Assembly: GCA_039654915.1 (NCBI GenBank)
Contig: CM077593.1
Location: 111,835,413-111,899,412, forward strand
DNA: 64,000 nucleotides
Reading direction: 5' to 3'
Source of the DNA: Aquilaria yunnanensis
Taxonomy: Eukaryota > Streptophyta > Magnoliopsida > Malvales > Thymelaeaceae
Shown piece by piece: positions 13,433-26,459 of the stretch. Position numbers and translations under genes: made by a program. Within the stretch, counting starts at the first letter, position 1, and the number at the start of each line of letters is the position of its first letter. The notes under the pieces are model-generated. The model was not told the DNA's origin. It did not search any database and worked only from the letters and a program-made list of their open reading frames with translations.

Positions 13433-14318
13433 AATATTGATAGCCAGGAAGAAAAATGTTTTATCAATGCCAAAAATCAAATAGAATACATGTTCATCTA
13501 GGGTCATTTTCATTTGCATGCATATGACTTCATATATGTTTGATTTTATAAAATAAAAGGAAAATTATAAAAGTCCCTGTGGTTTGGTCTAACCTATGGT
13601 TTGCCCTTCTATTTTCAAAAACCTATACTTTATCCATTATTTCCTTTACAATGTCCGATGACAACTTCTGAAAACCTAATTTAATCTATTTGATTACCAT
13701 ATTCCAATAATTTCAAGATTTTTTATTTTTTTTCACAGCCAATCAATCATTAAGAAATACTTATATGCATTTATAAGGAGAAAAATACATTTATAAAAAA
13801 AAAAATTAATAATTTAAAATATCTATTAACTATAAAAAAAATATAAGATTGTTTAAAATTATTGGAAGATAATTATCATACAGTTTAAATATAGTCTCAG
13901 AAATTATTATTAGACAGTGTAAAAAATATAGTAACAAAGTGTGAGTTTCTAGAAATAGAAGGAATAAATTATAAGTTACGGTGTACATTCAAGATAATTC
14001 TAAGTTTCCCTAAAATAAATGTTGTATAAGATACAATTGCGGTATTCATCTATGTACTATATTCAATGTTGTATCCTACTGGTCTCTCAAAGTAGATAGA
14101 GATTTTTTAATTCCAATTCATATTATGCTCTCCTAGTGTATACGTCATGTTGATGAAAATTATATATTGGGAATTGAATATAACAGCAATGTTATTTTAA
14201 CGTTAGTAATTAATGAGCTTTATTGACTTCAAATCACGTATTCCAACATATTTAAAGCAAAATTACAAATAGAAATGGTTTTACGCTTATAACATGAATT
14301 TATGGCAATTACAGAAAA
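13433..14318 (+). repeat. dispersed repeat copy 1, cut by the Helitron
   Basis: This segment aligns in the same orientation with 32700-33569 over its whole length, starting at ATTGATAGCCA and ending at GGCAATTACAG, with small indels (for example extra bases near 14262-14282). Similarity stops within about 4 bp of the Helitron CTAG end at 14319. No coding capacity is visible. It contains words seen in many plant repeats, such as AGTCCCTGTGGTTTGG. Confidence 0.85.
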
Positions 14319-14347
14319 CTAGCTTTAATACCCAGCGTTGCCTCGGG
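14319..14347 (-). other. Helitron 3' terminal hairpin and CTAG end
   Basis: The minus strand reads CCCGAGGCAACGCTGGG, then GTATTAAAG-like spacer bases, then CTAG. The stem is CCC/GGG extended by imperfect inner pairs; related plant elements have a longer perfect stem. The hairpin is the presumed end-of-transfer signal of this transposon class. Confidence 0.8.
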
Positions 14348-15039
14348 AGTAAAAGCACAAACTAATACACTTGTAATTAAAAAATAAATCATTATAAAAG
14401 AATACCAAGTAGAACAATACATAGTTTAACAAAAAATGTTATTACTGTATGACATATTTGAAGAGGCAAACATTTATTAGTCTAACATATTGTTTATTAT
14501 ATTTTTTTGTGATTAGATTGCGTACTCAAGTTGATTCGAAATAGTTAGTACTAGGCACATCCCCATTTTGTAAATTATACCAAATTAAGAATATATACAT
14601 AGACACATATACCAAGGCAGATGCAATAGTAAGTGAAACATAAATATTTTTAGTCGTATAACATATTTCAAGGAACAAATATCCATCAATCCAACGCATC
14701 CATCACTCCAGTGTGTTGTCATTTATGTCTTTGTTATTATCAATGGTTGCATCATTGAGTAGCCTGTTTTGGAAAAAGAAAACATAACTAAAAACTATAT
14801 GCATTCGACAATTATCAAAAAATTATAAGCAAAATAATAATCAAATGAGTATTACCTATTACCACGATCGGCATCTGTAGTGTATCCAGCATCATCTTTG
14901 GTTATTTCATATATAAGATGATTTTGAAACCCAACCCTACTATATAGAAAATGAGTTATAATTCAAACCTAAAATTTAAATTTAACAAAATCATTCGTCA
15001 CTTGTTCAATCTACTTACAATATTTCTGCCACATCAATA

Positions 15040-17450
15040 ATCTCTGCTATCTCTACATCTTGAGAATCATCATATGTGAATGAGCTATCGAGTGGTCCAA
15101 TTGCTGGTACTTCTCGACACATTGACTTACTGAAATGACATGATGTTATTTATCTATTTATAAGCAAAAAGTTATATTAAGTAGATAATATTTTGAGAAT
15201 GAAATATTTAATACCTGGTAGATATATTAGACCTTTTTTATGCACTGGCATCTATTTCTAAGGTGCTGCCATTAAGATTTATGTCAACAGGTGTTTTCAT
15301 TGGTCCATTGCTTAAAAAGAAACTAAATGATTTATGTCAACAGGTGTTTTCATTGATCCACTGCCATTAAGTAATCTTGTGACCACATAAAATATAATAG
15401 TACATATCACTTAACCTTATATGATGATGGCTTTTTATATTAAATGAATTTAATGATAAGGGAGCGGCATTAATATGTTTGGTGACAGAGTGTTGTTCTG
15501 ATGCTAACTGAAATCATATTGTTGTATATAAGAAAAAGTATAATACTATCAACCTGTTGCAAATAAAAAAAAATCATATTGATACCTGTGATATAAGATT
15601 CAACAATCTGCGACTCTCTTTTGCATAGTCTATATTATGAATTTTTTTTACAGTGAATCTAAAAGAATGATTTTAAAAGTTGAACTCAATTAATTCAACT
15701 TCCCACAATAACTGCACACCTTTAATCCTTCAAGTGTCTCATATATTTTACTTTGACCTTCAGGCTGTAAGTAAATTATGATAAGTAGAGACAGTGGACA
15801 TCAAGCATAAATAACATTATACTGCAATGAGAGAAAAAAAATTTTCAAATAAAAGCAAAATAAAGAAATGTATATCTCCAATAAGCATGCGGTTTTATTA
15901 AGGGCGTATAATGATTTAGCTGGAGATTACAGCAACCCAGAAGCTACTTTATCAAATATCACAAAACGGGTTTCACAAGTAATGTCTGCAACGTATAACT
16001 CAACTTTGTACTTGTAAATATACGAAAGAAAAAAAGAAGTAATGTTAAAAAAATACTTATAAATAAACTGTTACATATGTTTTAAGGGTAAATGAAAATA
16101 TTTATACCGTATCGTTACTGTATGGGTCGTTCTCTTACAATGTTCGCAATAAAATTGTTCACCATGAGTCACTATCTTTTTCAAGCATATTTTGTATCCA
16201 ATGTACCACCAAGGAAACCTTTTATCGACACCCATAATAGTTGCAAGATAATTGAAAGTTTTAAACTGGGAAAAAAATAAAGAATACATTTTTAGCTTCT
16301 TATGACATTTAATGTAATAGTAACTTAAATTTTAAGATTGTTACCAATGATTGACCACTTCTACTAATTGCCACAAGTCCATGCAATGTGATACGTTAGT
16401 GCATTTCAGGTGACACATCTGATCTTGCATGTTCCTGATCAACCTTGCCCAATTGTATATCAACATTGTCAATATTTGGTCTATAATTTTTAAATAACAT
16501 TGGCATCAAAGAATGAGAATGGAATGGATATGCATGTCTAAAATATAAGTCTTCAACAAAAAATGTAATTAAATTCAAATAAATACGATTGCAATAGAAG
16601 AAGAGCCTCTGGGATTTGAATATTAAAGTAAACCTTTGTACCACATGTTGAATACAGGTAATAACGACCTGTAATTTACAACAATAGCTTAACGTTAGTA
16701 TATGTGTCTTAAATATTTTTGAAATATAATAAATCAAGCATACATGACATACGTGCAAAAAGACGAACATAAGTTCCAGTTATAACAACTATCAACCATT
16801 GAGTGGAATTCTTTTGTACTGCATTTTGCATAAGGTCAACATTGTCCCCAAGCAATACAATTTCAATGTCTGCCCCACTGAAAAAATAGAAGTGTTAAAG
16901 TTTATTATTGTTGAGTTTATGAAATAAATATCACTCTAAGTAAAAATTACTGGAACCTGAAATTTCGTAGCCACATAGATAGTTTTTTTGACATTCCCTT
17001 ACCATCATTGCTATTATCACAGAATGGTTCAACATTAAATACTTTCCCAATAATATCTGCAAATAAATGTAAATAAAAAACATAGTATATAATGGGAAAT
17101 ACAAAATATTAATTGATAAAACAGTATATGTAAGAAATTACGTATAACAATAACAAACAGTAACAATTACCTGTGCAATTAGAGTTCTGAGAGTACCGAG
17201 ATGAAACATCTGCGTACTTCACAAACTCAAATTTTTGCCGAGCAATACCATAAGAATCACCTTCAATGGGTTTAATTGATGAATACTTCGTTAAGAATAT
17301 TTTTTGAATGCATGAAACTGGTCGCCAATAAGGGAATACTTTTGAAATATTGAAGTTCTTAATGAAATAGACGCATCCTTCCTTTAAAAGAGAACGGTAC
17401 TTCATGACATGTTCTCTCAGTATACGAGCACAAATGTGATCATTCTACAA
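15040..17450 (-). pseudogene. Helitron-encoded RPA70-like single-strand binding protein, broken
   Basis: Plant Helitrons often carry a gene related to replication protein A subunit 1. Pieces in order on the minus strand are: 17405-17109 with YRSLLKEGCVYFIKNF and a PYWRPVSCIQKIFLT segment typical of the N-terminal OB fold (DUF223); 16770-16396, poorly conserved; and 16289-16071 with KRFPWWYIGYKICLKK and EQFYCEHC, the zinc-ribbon part of the C-terminal RPA domain, where the usual first Cys pair is not evident. Next, near 15990-15890, comes a DITCETRFVIFDKVASGLL segment ending in a stop, and an acidic tail near 15120-15040. Frames are scattered and stops interrupt them. Some gaps may once have been introns, so exon limits are not given. 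Confidence 0.7.
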
Positions 17451-20400
17451 ATATATGATAAATATAACCATTAATATGTATAAATTGTTGAATATTAGAC
17501 TCTAATAAAAATGAATTTAAATTATTTAAAAATGACTGAAATTCAAAATACTTACATTTGAGTCCAATAAAATCATCTCAATACCTAAGAATGAACCATC
17601 CTTTATGTTTATTGCATTTCATAATCAGGTTACTCGAACCTTTAAACACCAATTGTATCCAATTGGTGAAAGGTGTTGAATAAGATGGTATTGTTGCTGC
17701 ATGAGTAACCTGAAATAGCATGGTTGTTAGATATTTAATAAAAATGAATATATAAAGAAAACATCAATACGTAGACATGACATATAATCACATGTAATGT
17801 ATAAAAACTACTAAAAACTTCAAGATAGGGAATTACTTGACCATGATTAGATTTGATGTTGGTACAACCGGTCAAATACTTCGGAGTAAACAATATTTTT
17901 TGTTAATGAACAATCAATTGAATGAGTATTATTTATTAATACATGGAAACCATCCAGTGATATAACTTGAGATGCAGCAACATATAATTGCCCATGACAA
18001 AAAACTGGTTCTGGAAGATAGAGGCCAACATGTCTAAAAGTTTGTCATTGGCTTTTATTTATTGTCATCGGGAAGCACACCTTTATAGGAAATTATCTGC
18101 GTGACAGCTTAAATGGCAATTTTGTATATGATGGTACCATTTCTATTCGCGGTATAAAACAACAACATCTAACATGACTACCAGTAAGGATCTCACCTTC
18201 AATAACCCTTGAAGCCAATTTTGTAACAATCAATCTAGTTTCATTGCACAATCCATTTGCTTGATTTATATTCCGCATCAAAATAACTGGCACACTAACT
18301 TTTCATACCAATATGTGATTTGGTAAACCAGAAAACTTTAAAGTGTTTAAGTACTCAACGGGATACAATTCAATTTGAGCCTCGGCATTCTCAGAGGTGG
18401 GAGAAATACGATCTGCACTGAAATAGGTCATAACATCTTTTGGCAATTGTGACATAAGACAATCATTCACATAATCAACAATTTCATTTTTTGTAGCAAG
18501 TATCGCTCTCTTTGTTAAGTAATCCCTATCATTAATTTTCATTAGTAAATTTGGATATGTTGACCCAATGATTGAATCAAGTAGATCTCCAATGATGGGG
18601 ATTCAATACTTTTCAGGTATCTTCAACCATGTTACATCTTCTTCTCATCAGAAAGTTTTTTCAAGGGCAATGTGCCTTCTTATAATTGCACAGCCTATCA
18701 CTGAATAAAATAACATCAGTAGAGGTAGAGTTCTGTAAGCGCATGTTTTGAGTGAGTGTATGGACACAACACTGTGACCACAAATAAGAAGAGCACATTG
18801 AAGCTGCTACAATGTCACATCTAGTTCCGTAAGGGATTACATGGAGTATTTTTCGAAAATCACCTCCCAAAACTACGGTCTTTTCACCAAATATATATGA
18901 TTCATCAGAAGGATCATAGGAACGCATGAGATCATGAAGTGAACGATCCAACGCTTCAAAAGCATGACGATGTGCCATTGGAGCTTTCTCCCAAATTATC
19001 AAACTCACCCGACATAAGAGCTCGGCAATTGGGGTTGAATGCTTAACTTTTAGATATGAATCTTTTTCCATATTGATTGGGATCTTCAAACGCGAGTGGA
19101 CAGTTTTACCTCCAGGAAGAAACAAAGCTGCAATACCGGATAATGCAACTGCTAAAGCTATTTTCCCTTCAGATCGCAAGTGAACCAAAATTGTCTGCCA
19201 TAGATAAGTCTTCCCTGTTCCACCACTTCCATATACAAAAAACAAACCACCACTAAAATTGTCAAACAGATCTAAGTATTGAAGTATATACCTCACGCTG
19301 GCCTGTGTTAAGTTTGACAAACAATTCAACATGTTCAGCTAACAATGATAGTCTGTTATAGCTTAGTTCCTCCATAATCAAAGAATTTGATTCCATTACG
19401 ATCAGGCTTGTATCGGGGTATGACATGCCTTCAAATTCCTTCAAAATACGACCCATTCTATTCATCAATTTTTCAATCTCGTATAAAGCATAATTATGCA
19501 ACTGACTTGTTGACAGCATAAGGTTTGCATCATTATGAATTCTGTGTTGTGCATGTAAAATCCCATATGATAATGCTTTTGCGTGTTGACTCCATAATGA
19601 ATGTGGTTCAACCACCTAACAAAATAATAGTAATGTAACAAACAAATCACACAACTGATTTCCCATTGCTCACTTAGAAGCTGTTCGAAGTGCTGTATGC
19701 CACTCTCCATCACCCTCCAACAATCCTAGAACGAAACATGCATCCTTAAATGTCGAATGTAAGACTCCATTAACAGTTCGCAAATCCTCATATGACTTTG
19801 GACCTCGAACAACATTTAGTAGCATCCTCAAATAGTATTTCTCCCCTGCTGTAGGGTGTACATAATATAGTTGCCCAACACTTCTACCTTTTGATCTTCC
19901 CATCCACTTTTTAAATTGTCTATTCCACACATATTTTGTTGGGAACTCAACATATGTTAGCAACCTTGCAGCTTCATCAGTCTGATTGCACAACATCCAT
20001 GCTTGGAACTTTGTAACACTGCCTATCTGCCTTTGTACTACACACTGGATATCATCATCTGCTCTTTACAAGATATTTTGTTCATTAGGAAGGTGGAATG
20101 ACAGATGTTCAACTGGTGGGTCATGTCGGTGGATGAAAAATCCAAAAATCCTCCAACATGCTTCCGATGCCGATATATACCGACAATCCATATATTATTT
20201 GATCTCATCGACATGTACAGTTGAGTGTCTATTGTCTGAAGCCTGTTGAATACTATTGCTTTTAATGATAACATTGGAACGATCAGAACCTTTATGCATG
20301 CACTTGCATAAATACTTGACGCACATATCCTTATTTGTATTTTCCACACAAACATGACAGTCATGTTTAACAACTAAATCAACATTATGAGGCACCACCC

Positions 20401-20634
20401 AGCCATTGTCAAGTTCAATTCCATTCTTAACAATAGGATGTCTTGTTGAACGACGGCGGTATATCGGATAACCGTCATCTCTTAAAGAAGTCTCATGCTT
20501 TAATGGGCGTGGATACTGCTTCTTGCACTTTCCATTAACCATGCAAGGGCACCCGGGATTAGCAATTTCACATGGTCCATGAATCATATGCCTTGAAATA
20601 GCATCATATCCAATAGGGTCCTTTTCTTTGTTAG

Positions 20635-20639
20635 TTAAT
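20635..20639 (+). repeat. target-site duplication TTAAT, left
   Basis: Five bases TTAAT just left of the LTR-like insertion, repeated at 22003-22007. If the insertion and one copy are left out, the Rep reading frame runs on (VSVEL then TNKEKDP), which confirms both borders. Confidence 0.85.
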
Positions 20640-22002
20640 TGTTGTGAAAATCAAGAGTTTATCAATTTAACCCTCAAAAACCCACAAGCGAACGGAATCA
20701 TTGTGCACTTAGAAGTAATTAAGGGTATCGTCCCAAGAGAGTTTAGTGATTCTATCTAGATTCGAAGATCAAAATTTGCTCAAGCTAGTTGACTCTAACA
20801 ACATAAGAAAAGTGACTCTAAAGAAGGTGAAATGTGCTAACGAGAGAACTTAGACTAAAGGTGACTACCTCTCTAGGATTCCATTCTTACCCATTACTAC
20901 CCAAGAAAGTTGGTCCTCAAGTATGATGTTCCATGTGTGGTAGAAAAGATCTCACATCAAGAACCTCTCTCTCAAGATGGGTCTTTGCTCACCCTCCACT
21001 AACTTGGGCTTTACTCAAGCTCCAACTTAACTTAGGGTGGTTAAAGAACTAAACCTCTTTTGATTCCTAGTGTTCACTTAGATTATTCTAATTTAAGTTA
21101 ACACTATGCCCCTTCCATTCCTCTTTGTCACCCATAAAACCTTTCTCAAGGATTTAATGGACTAGTGCATTAGACATGGTGGCCTACCATTAATCAAACA
21201 ATAAGCACAATGCAAGGAACAACACAATAGAACTCATTCATAAACACAAAACACTTCATTGAGTAACAAGGGAAGGAAAGTCACCCTAGAGAGGTAAAGA
21301 GATCTACTCACAATCCATAGCCAATGTCATCAACAAATCCATAACAACAATAACCACGAAAATCATACAAATCAAAATAGAGAATAGAGGAAACCCAAGA
21401 AACCCCCTCGAAGATTGTACTCCCAAGATGAACAATCCTACTTCCAGCTTATCAAAAACCCCTCCAAAAAGATCAATAGGCCTCTAGATGGGTCAAGATC
21501 AAAATCAGCCAAGAAGCCCCCTTTGGACTCTTTCTTCTCTTCTATTTATACCCCCTATTCATTCCAGCCCTAAAGGGATAAGTATCACGTCTTCCCAGCC
21601 AGCTCATCAGGTGGAAATAGTGGGGGACCATAAAAAATGCGAGTTTTCGGCAAAACAGAGCCTCGCTGGTGACGCGTCGCCAGCGTGGGTCGAGTTCTGG
21701 CGACGCGTCGCTAGATGACCAAAATGAACACAGAATGCTGATAACGTTGGCGACGCGTAGCCAACCTTCGTGATTTCTGGCGACGCGTCGCCAGCCTTCG
21801 TCTTTGCACTTTTCCTGCGTCCCTCGTCCAAATGCCGTCCCATTCGAGTTTGCTTCTAATGCCCTGTCCGCAGCACTTGACCAAACCTGTAATGAGCCAA
21901 AGAACCAAGAAGAACTAAGACAAAGAAGGGAAAGTCAACAGAATTTGACGGTCAAAGTTGTCAAAAGGTCAACACTTTGACCGTGGATTTATGCACTTAA
22001 CA
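20640..22002. mobile_element. solo-LTR-like insertion inside the Helitron
   Basis: A 1363-bp segment beginning TGTTGTGAAAAT and ending GCACTTAACA (TG...CA with TGTT/AACA ends), flanked by a perfect 5-bp TSD. It has no gag or pol sequence and no internal LTR pair, so it fits a solo LTR left by recombination between two LTRs, probably of a Ty3/gypsy-type element judging by length and style; the lineage is not proven. It carries four GC-rich palindromes between 21664 and 21794. Its orientation cannot be decided without the internal part. Confidence 0.8.
21664..21794. repeat. four palindromes centred on GCGACGCGTCGC
   Basis: At 21664-21685, 21697-21714, 21746-21765 and 21777-21794 the same palindrome CTGGCGACGCGTCGCCAG occurs with one to three changes; each copy keeps the central ACGCGT. 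Several changes are balanced on both arms (for example GTTGGC paired with GCCAAC), so most copies can still form a hairpin. The function is unknown. Confidence 0.75.
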
Positions 22003-22007
22003 TTAAT
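22003..22007 (+). repeat. target-site duplication TTAAT, right
   Basis: Right partner of 20635-20639, directly after the CA end of the LTR-like insertion. Confidence 0.85.
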
Positions 22008-24400
22008 TCAACTGAAACAAAGTGGTTAATAGCATAAGGGTCCCTAATTTTGTCTTCAGGATGTAGGAAAAGTACAATATGTGCATGTGGTAAGCCACAT
22101 TTTTTAAACTCAATAGTGACAATCACTGCACAAATTGGTAGTTCAAGCTTTAGAATTAAATTAAATTATGTAAATAAAAAAATTATTAGGCTTTCAGTGT
22201 ATGTAAACATTACCTCTAACACATCTTCCAAAATGCAATTGCTTTGTTATATCCTGAAGTGGTGAATATAGTTTCATCTCGAACACACGAGCCACAATAT
22301 CTAGTCTGTCATTAAATGTTGTCCTGCGATAAGCTTTAGGAATTTAGTTATCTTATTCCATTTTGGATTACAAGTCATTGTAATGTACAAATCTGGATGC
22401 CCAAGCCACCTGCATATAGGTATCGCATCTTGATAGTTCTATACCATGTACCGTGGTTCACCAGTAAAATACAATGGTAATATGCAAGGTTTACCTGTAC
22501 GAGATGCATTAGTGTCACCCCTGTTAATCGTATCCTGTAGCCCACATAAAACCTCACAGCGGAACTGATCTTGATGCCCCTTAATCTAGCAAAACCGTTC
22601 CTCCAAAATACAGCAATATGCATAAACAACGTACTGCTGGAAAAGTCTACCGCATTTGAGAATGATGGAATAAACAAAGTGACGTTGCTGCAACTGAAAG
22701 GCATAATGCTCCCTCATAGTCACCTTATTTCTAGATGCCTCATCAGTTCTCGTATCATGATGTGGAATTCCATTCCAATATCCATCAGCGCCATTGGGTA
22801 TAGCAATCGAAAAATGTAACGCCATAAGCTTTGGGTGCAAAACGTGGATAGTCTTTACACCATATTCATGAATGAATACCACGACGTCATGCCTATTGCC
22901 TTCATCCTCATCTAACCCAAATGTTAAAGCAGCAACCTCTTGTGACTCAGGCAAGTTATACCTATAACCATCTCCGGATCTGGATGTCAATAATCTTAAG
23001 CGAACAGGAAGGTAATTAGATTGTTGGTGCATATCACGTGCTCTTCTAAACTCCTTCACCAGTTGATTGTTGTCATCAAACATCTGCGTTAATCCATCAA
23101 TTATTTGCCTATCAAAAGCATTGCCTTCAGCATTTCCAAAGCTCCTCAATCGATTATCTATTTCATGTTCAGTATCATATATGTATAGCTATGCAAATCT
23201 TGGGCGATCCCTATTTGATGGTACCAATGAACCAATTTTATGATAATTCTCACCCTTAACTCGGAAAACATATGGACCGCCACCATCATTTATGCGTGTG
23301 TCAATTTGCCCACCAGTAAAAGTGAATGAAAATCAGCAATTGAATTCCCAAATGTTTGCTCGGAATTACTTTGACAATTGTCCACCATTGTAATCCAACA
23401 TTTCACGTAAGAACTCAAGAGGCGGTTGTTCGAAAGGTAGTTCAACTTTACCATTTTGGCAGCAAATAGAAAATGTAGGGTTTCTTTGTTTATGGGAACG
23501 AACACTTCTCTTTAATGACCAAGTAATAGTCTGACAATGGTCATAAGGGCAAACACTATCAGGTGGTCCAAAGTCTTCATGCTGTGTAAATCTCCCTACA
23601 TAAATGATAGGTGATGTTGTAAATTTCCTTAACTGATATTAAGGACTAATAAAAGATTGATAGTTCGAGTATGTACATACTTTGGTGGTGGAAAATAGAG
23701 TTGCCTACAGTATTGTAGCGCATGTCATCTACAATGCTAAGATTATCTGCAAGACCATTTATTAAGTTGATCAAGGTAAAGAAAATAATAATAGGTTGAA
23801 TATTGTGTTTGGACATCTATACTTTCAAAGTTTTGTTCTTCATGACTGAGACCCATCATCAGAATTGGTTGTAATTCTGGTCTGGATGGTCTTGGCCTCT
23901 TATAGTGTATAGTTCTAGTAGTTGACGATTCTCCAACTTCAATTGTACATCGCAAGGATGGTGTTGATGAGTTTGGTTCAACAATTAAAAAACTTTGATT
24001 TCTATCCAATGTCCCTTCCTGCTGATATGTAGGATTTGCCGGTGAGAAATAATGATTGGTTATGTCACTTAAAGGTAAACGACGTGCAAATGGAACAAGG
24101 GGATTTTCCCCCCTGTAATACTCGAACAGGCATTGAACTCCCAGGGTTTATTAACTTTTTTACCAAAGAAGGACTATTAGATCCACACCATGCAACATTA
24201 CGTCTTGGTGTCCAAGGCTGATGAGATCGTAAGGAAGTATTTTGGTCATCATTTTCAACATGATAAACATGTGTAATACCAGAAATTTGTGTGTTTTGAA
24301 TCATTGTAGATGGGACATGAGGTGGAGGAAATGTTGTGGGTGAAGGAACATCAACATCTGATCGAGATGCTATCGAAGTCAATTGCGAATGCAATTGTGA

Positions 24401-24683
24401 GGAACTGTAGAGCGCCTCCTAGCCGTCCGAGAATGCAAAATATGGATACATTCGGCTCGATTAATTTGAACATCCATCACTATTTGGTCCACTATTCAAG
24501 TTTACTCAACTAATTGAAAATTGGATTGCAATGGTAATAAATGCATAAATAAATTGGAACATAAGAACATATAGTCACTATTTATGGAATTTTGGTTCCA
24601 AATGTTTTAATCATTTCATAATTGAAATGATTATATGATGCTATAGATTTAAGAATATTCATATTATAATATATAACCTACTG
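24401..24683. other. probable Helitron 5' leader region, end not found
   Basis: The DNA right of the Rep pseudogene. No clean TC terminus (GA then T on the plus strand) could be chosen, and the expected right flank beginning TCATCTTC was not seen. It may still belong to the Helitron. Confidence 0.35.
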
Positions 24684-25203
24684 AAAGAAATTATTGTCAA
24701 ATCACTTACTCATGTGCATATTAATAGTTTTTTTCATTGCATTTTTTAAAATAGATTTTCTTTCTAGAGTTTATTTATACATATTATTATTACCTTAACA
24801 ATAATCACATTGAAAGTTCATTTTCAAAAAAATTGAATTTTTTTTCTAAAATTAATTAATTTTGTTATTAATTTGTTGAATATTATATGTATTTGTGTTT
24901 CTTTAAAATTTATTCTAGATAATTTTCTTTAAAATTATCCCCATCTAGATAAGTAAGCTTTCATATCATATATATTCATCCAAGTTGGGAAAAAATTAAT
25001 TCACTAAAATTTTATATTCAAAGACTTTATAGTAGAACAAACTTAGTTCATACTTTTAAGTTAAAATTTTAAGTTTTATAAAACATTTATTGTATTTGAG
25101 ATATTATTTGATAGGGGTAGCATATTTTACGCAAAAAAATAAAAATAAAAAAACTTTAGTGACAATCTAGGAGTCGTAGTCATTAAGGTTAGATTAACGC
25201 AAA
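24684..25203 (+). repeat. 520-bp tandem duplication, unit A
   Basis: Unit A starts AAAGAAATTATTGTCAAATC and is repeated head to tail from 25204. Matching landmarks include TTTTTTCATTG, CTTTCTAGAGTTTATTTATAC, the AAGACTTTATAGTAGAA block and GACAATCTAGGAG. It is AT-rich and non-coding. Confidence 0.85.
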
Positions 25204-25726
25204 AAAGAAATTATTTTCAAATCACTTACTTACATGCATATTAATAGTTTTTTTCATTGTATTTTTTAAAATATATTTTCTTTCTAGAGTTTATTTATAC
25301 ATATTATTATTACCTTAACAATAATCACATTGAAAGTTCATTTTCAAAACATTTGAATTTTTTTTTCTAAAATTAATGAATTTTGTTATTAATTTGTTGA
25401 ATATTATATGTATTTGTGTTTCTTTAAATTTTATTCTAGATAATTTTCTTTAAAATTATCCCCATTTAGATAAGTAAGCTTTCATATCATATATATTCAT
25501 CCAAGTTGAGAAAAACTTAATATAATAATAAATTTTATATTCAAAGACTTTATAGTAGAATAAACTTAGTTCATACTTTTAAGTTAAAATTTTAAGTTTT
25601 ATAAAACATTTATTGTATTTGAGATATTATTTGATAGGGGTAGCATGTTTTACGCAAAAAAATAAAAATAAAAAAAACTTTAGTGACAATCTAGGAGCCG
25701 TAGTCATTAAAGTTTATAGCAAAAAA
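25204..25726 (+). repeat. 520-bp tandem duplication, unit B
   Basis: Second unit, differing from unit A by scattered substitutions and short indels (for example TAATATAATAATAA replacing part of the region near 25015). The junction has no intervening bases. Confidence 0.85.
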
Positions 25727-26459
25727 TAAAACTTAGTTGCAGCTTAAAGGTTGTTTTTATTGTCCTAGTATTAATATAACTCTGATTAAACAAATAATTA
25801 AAAAATTGAATTTTATGAAAAGAATAAAATAACTTATAATGTAATAAGGGACATCCACAGGCAAAGCCATGGTTCAAAAAGTAGCGTCACATTCTATACA
25901 AAACAGGCACATAAAAGTAGGCTAATTGCAGCAAAGATCCTTCAGGGTTCGAGTAGCAAACTCTTTCACCCGTTAAGTTTAGAATTGTTCACTCTCATCC
26001 CTATCTTGTAATATATTGTATTGAATTCTATGTATAAAAAAAAAGAAAAAGAAAGATACACACACACACACACATACATACATACATATATCTGCATGTG
26101 TGTGTATGTATATATTTTGAACTCTAAAAAATTTTGGCGTAGTTTATTTATATATGATAATGGACTCAATATCATCCATTAATTGAAAACATTTTAAGTC
26201 CCTTAATATAATCATTATAAGAAATTTTCAAATTTCTTTATATTTAATGTTTTATGATAATTTAATGTATTAAAAACTCATAAATGCACGAAGTTGATCT
26301 AAGTCGAATCAAATCGAGCACGTTAAGCATTATAATTTTAATTTAGAGTGTTGTGCATGAAAAAATCTTGTTTAGGTGAATTAAAATAAAATAAGATTTT
26401 TACTAATGAACATAAATTTTTAAATCAGGATTTTTAAATACAGTGAAGGCATTAAGTTA
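25727..26459. other. intergenic with CA/CATA microsatellite
   Basis: A compound CA, CATA and TG-rich microsatellite lies at about 26058-26110. No coding or mobile element is recognised. Confidence 0.5.

Larger units (their letters stand above)
17930..24394 (-). pseudogene. Helitron Rep/PIF1-type helicase, multiply broken
   Basis: Coding remains of the HUH nuclease plus helicase protein. N-terminal part: 24394-24065 and 24009-23743. A cysteine-containing helicase-like N region is at about 23505-23290 (CCQNGKVELP in one frame). The conserved Rep region is at 23149-22586. The HUH motif GLPHAHIVLFLHP is present, with its two His codons at 22087-22085 and 22081-22079. The tyrosine motif reads KYLCKCMHKG (near 20317-20288); the first Tyr (20314-20312) is kept but the second is Cys (20302-20300). 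The helicase has Walker A GSGGTGKT (near 19230), a changed Walker B (IIWEKAPM where IIWDEAPM is usual), GGDFRKIL and LTQNMRLQ. Near the C-terminus a stop (18047-18045) breaks INKSQ-x-QT. The product is not functional. Confidence 0.85.
14319..24400 (-). mobile_element. decayed autonomous-type Helitron (minimum extent)
   Basis: Rolling-circle transposon read right to left. The 3' terminus is clear: on the minus strand a GC-rich hairpin (CCCGAGGCAACGCTGGG, + 14331-14347) is followed 8 nt later by CTAG (14319-14322), with T next to it in the flank, as Helitrons require. The inside carries a Rep/helicase pseudogene and, nearer the 3' end, an RPA-like pseudogene, the usual plant Helitron layout. 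The 5' TC terminus was not located; it must lie right of about 24400 and possibly beyond 24680. Many stops and frame changes show that this copy cannot make its own proteins. A solo-LTR-like element interrupts it at 20640-22002. Confidence 0.85.

Noticed and set aside
25020..25050. TCTACTATAAAG (minus strand) as the Helitron 5' end
   Set aside because: It resembles some Helitron 5' ends, but the next plus-strand base is A, not the T required by the A|T rule, and the motif occurs in both tandem units.
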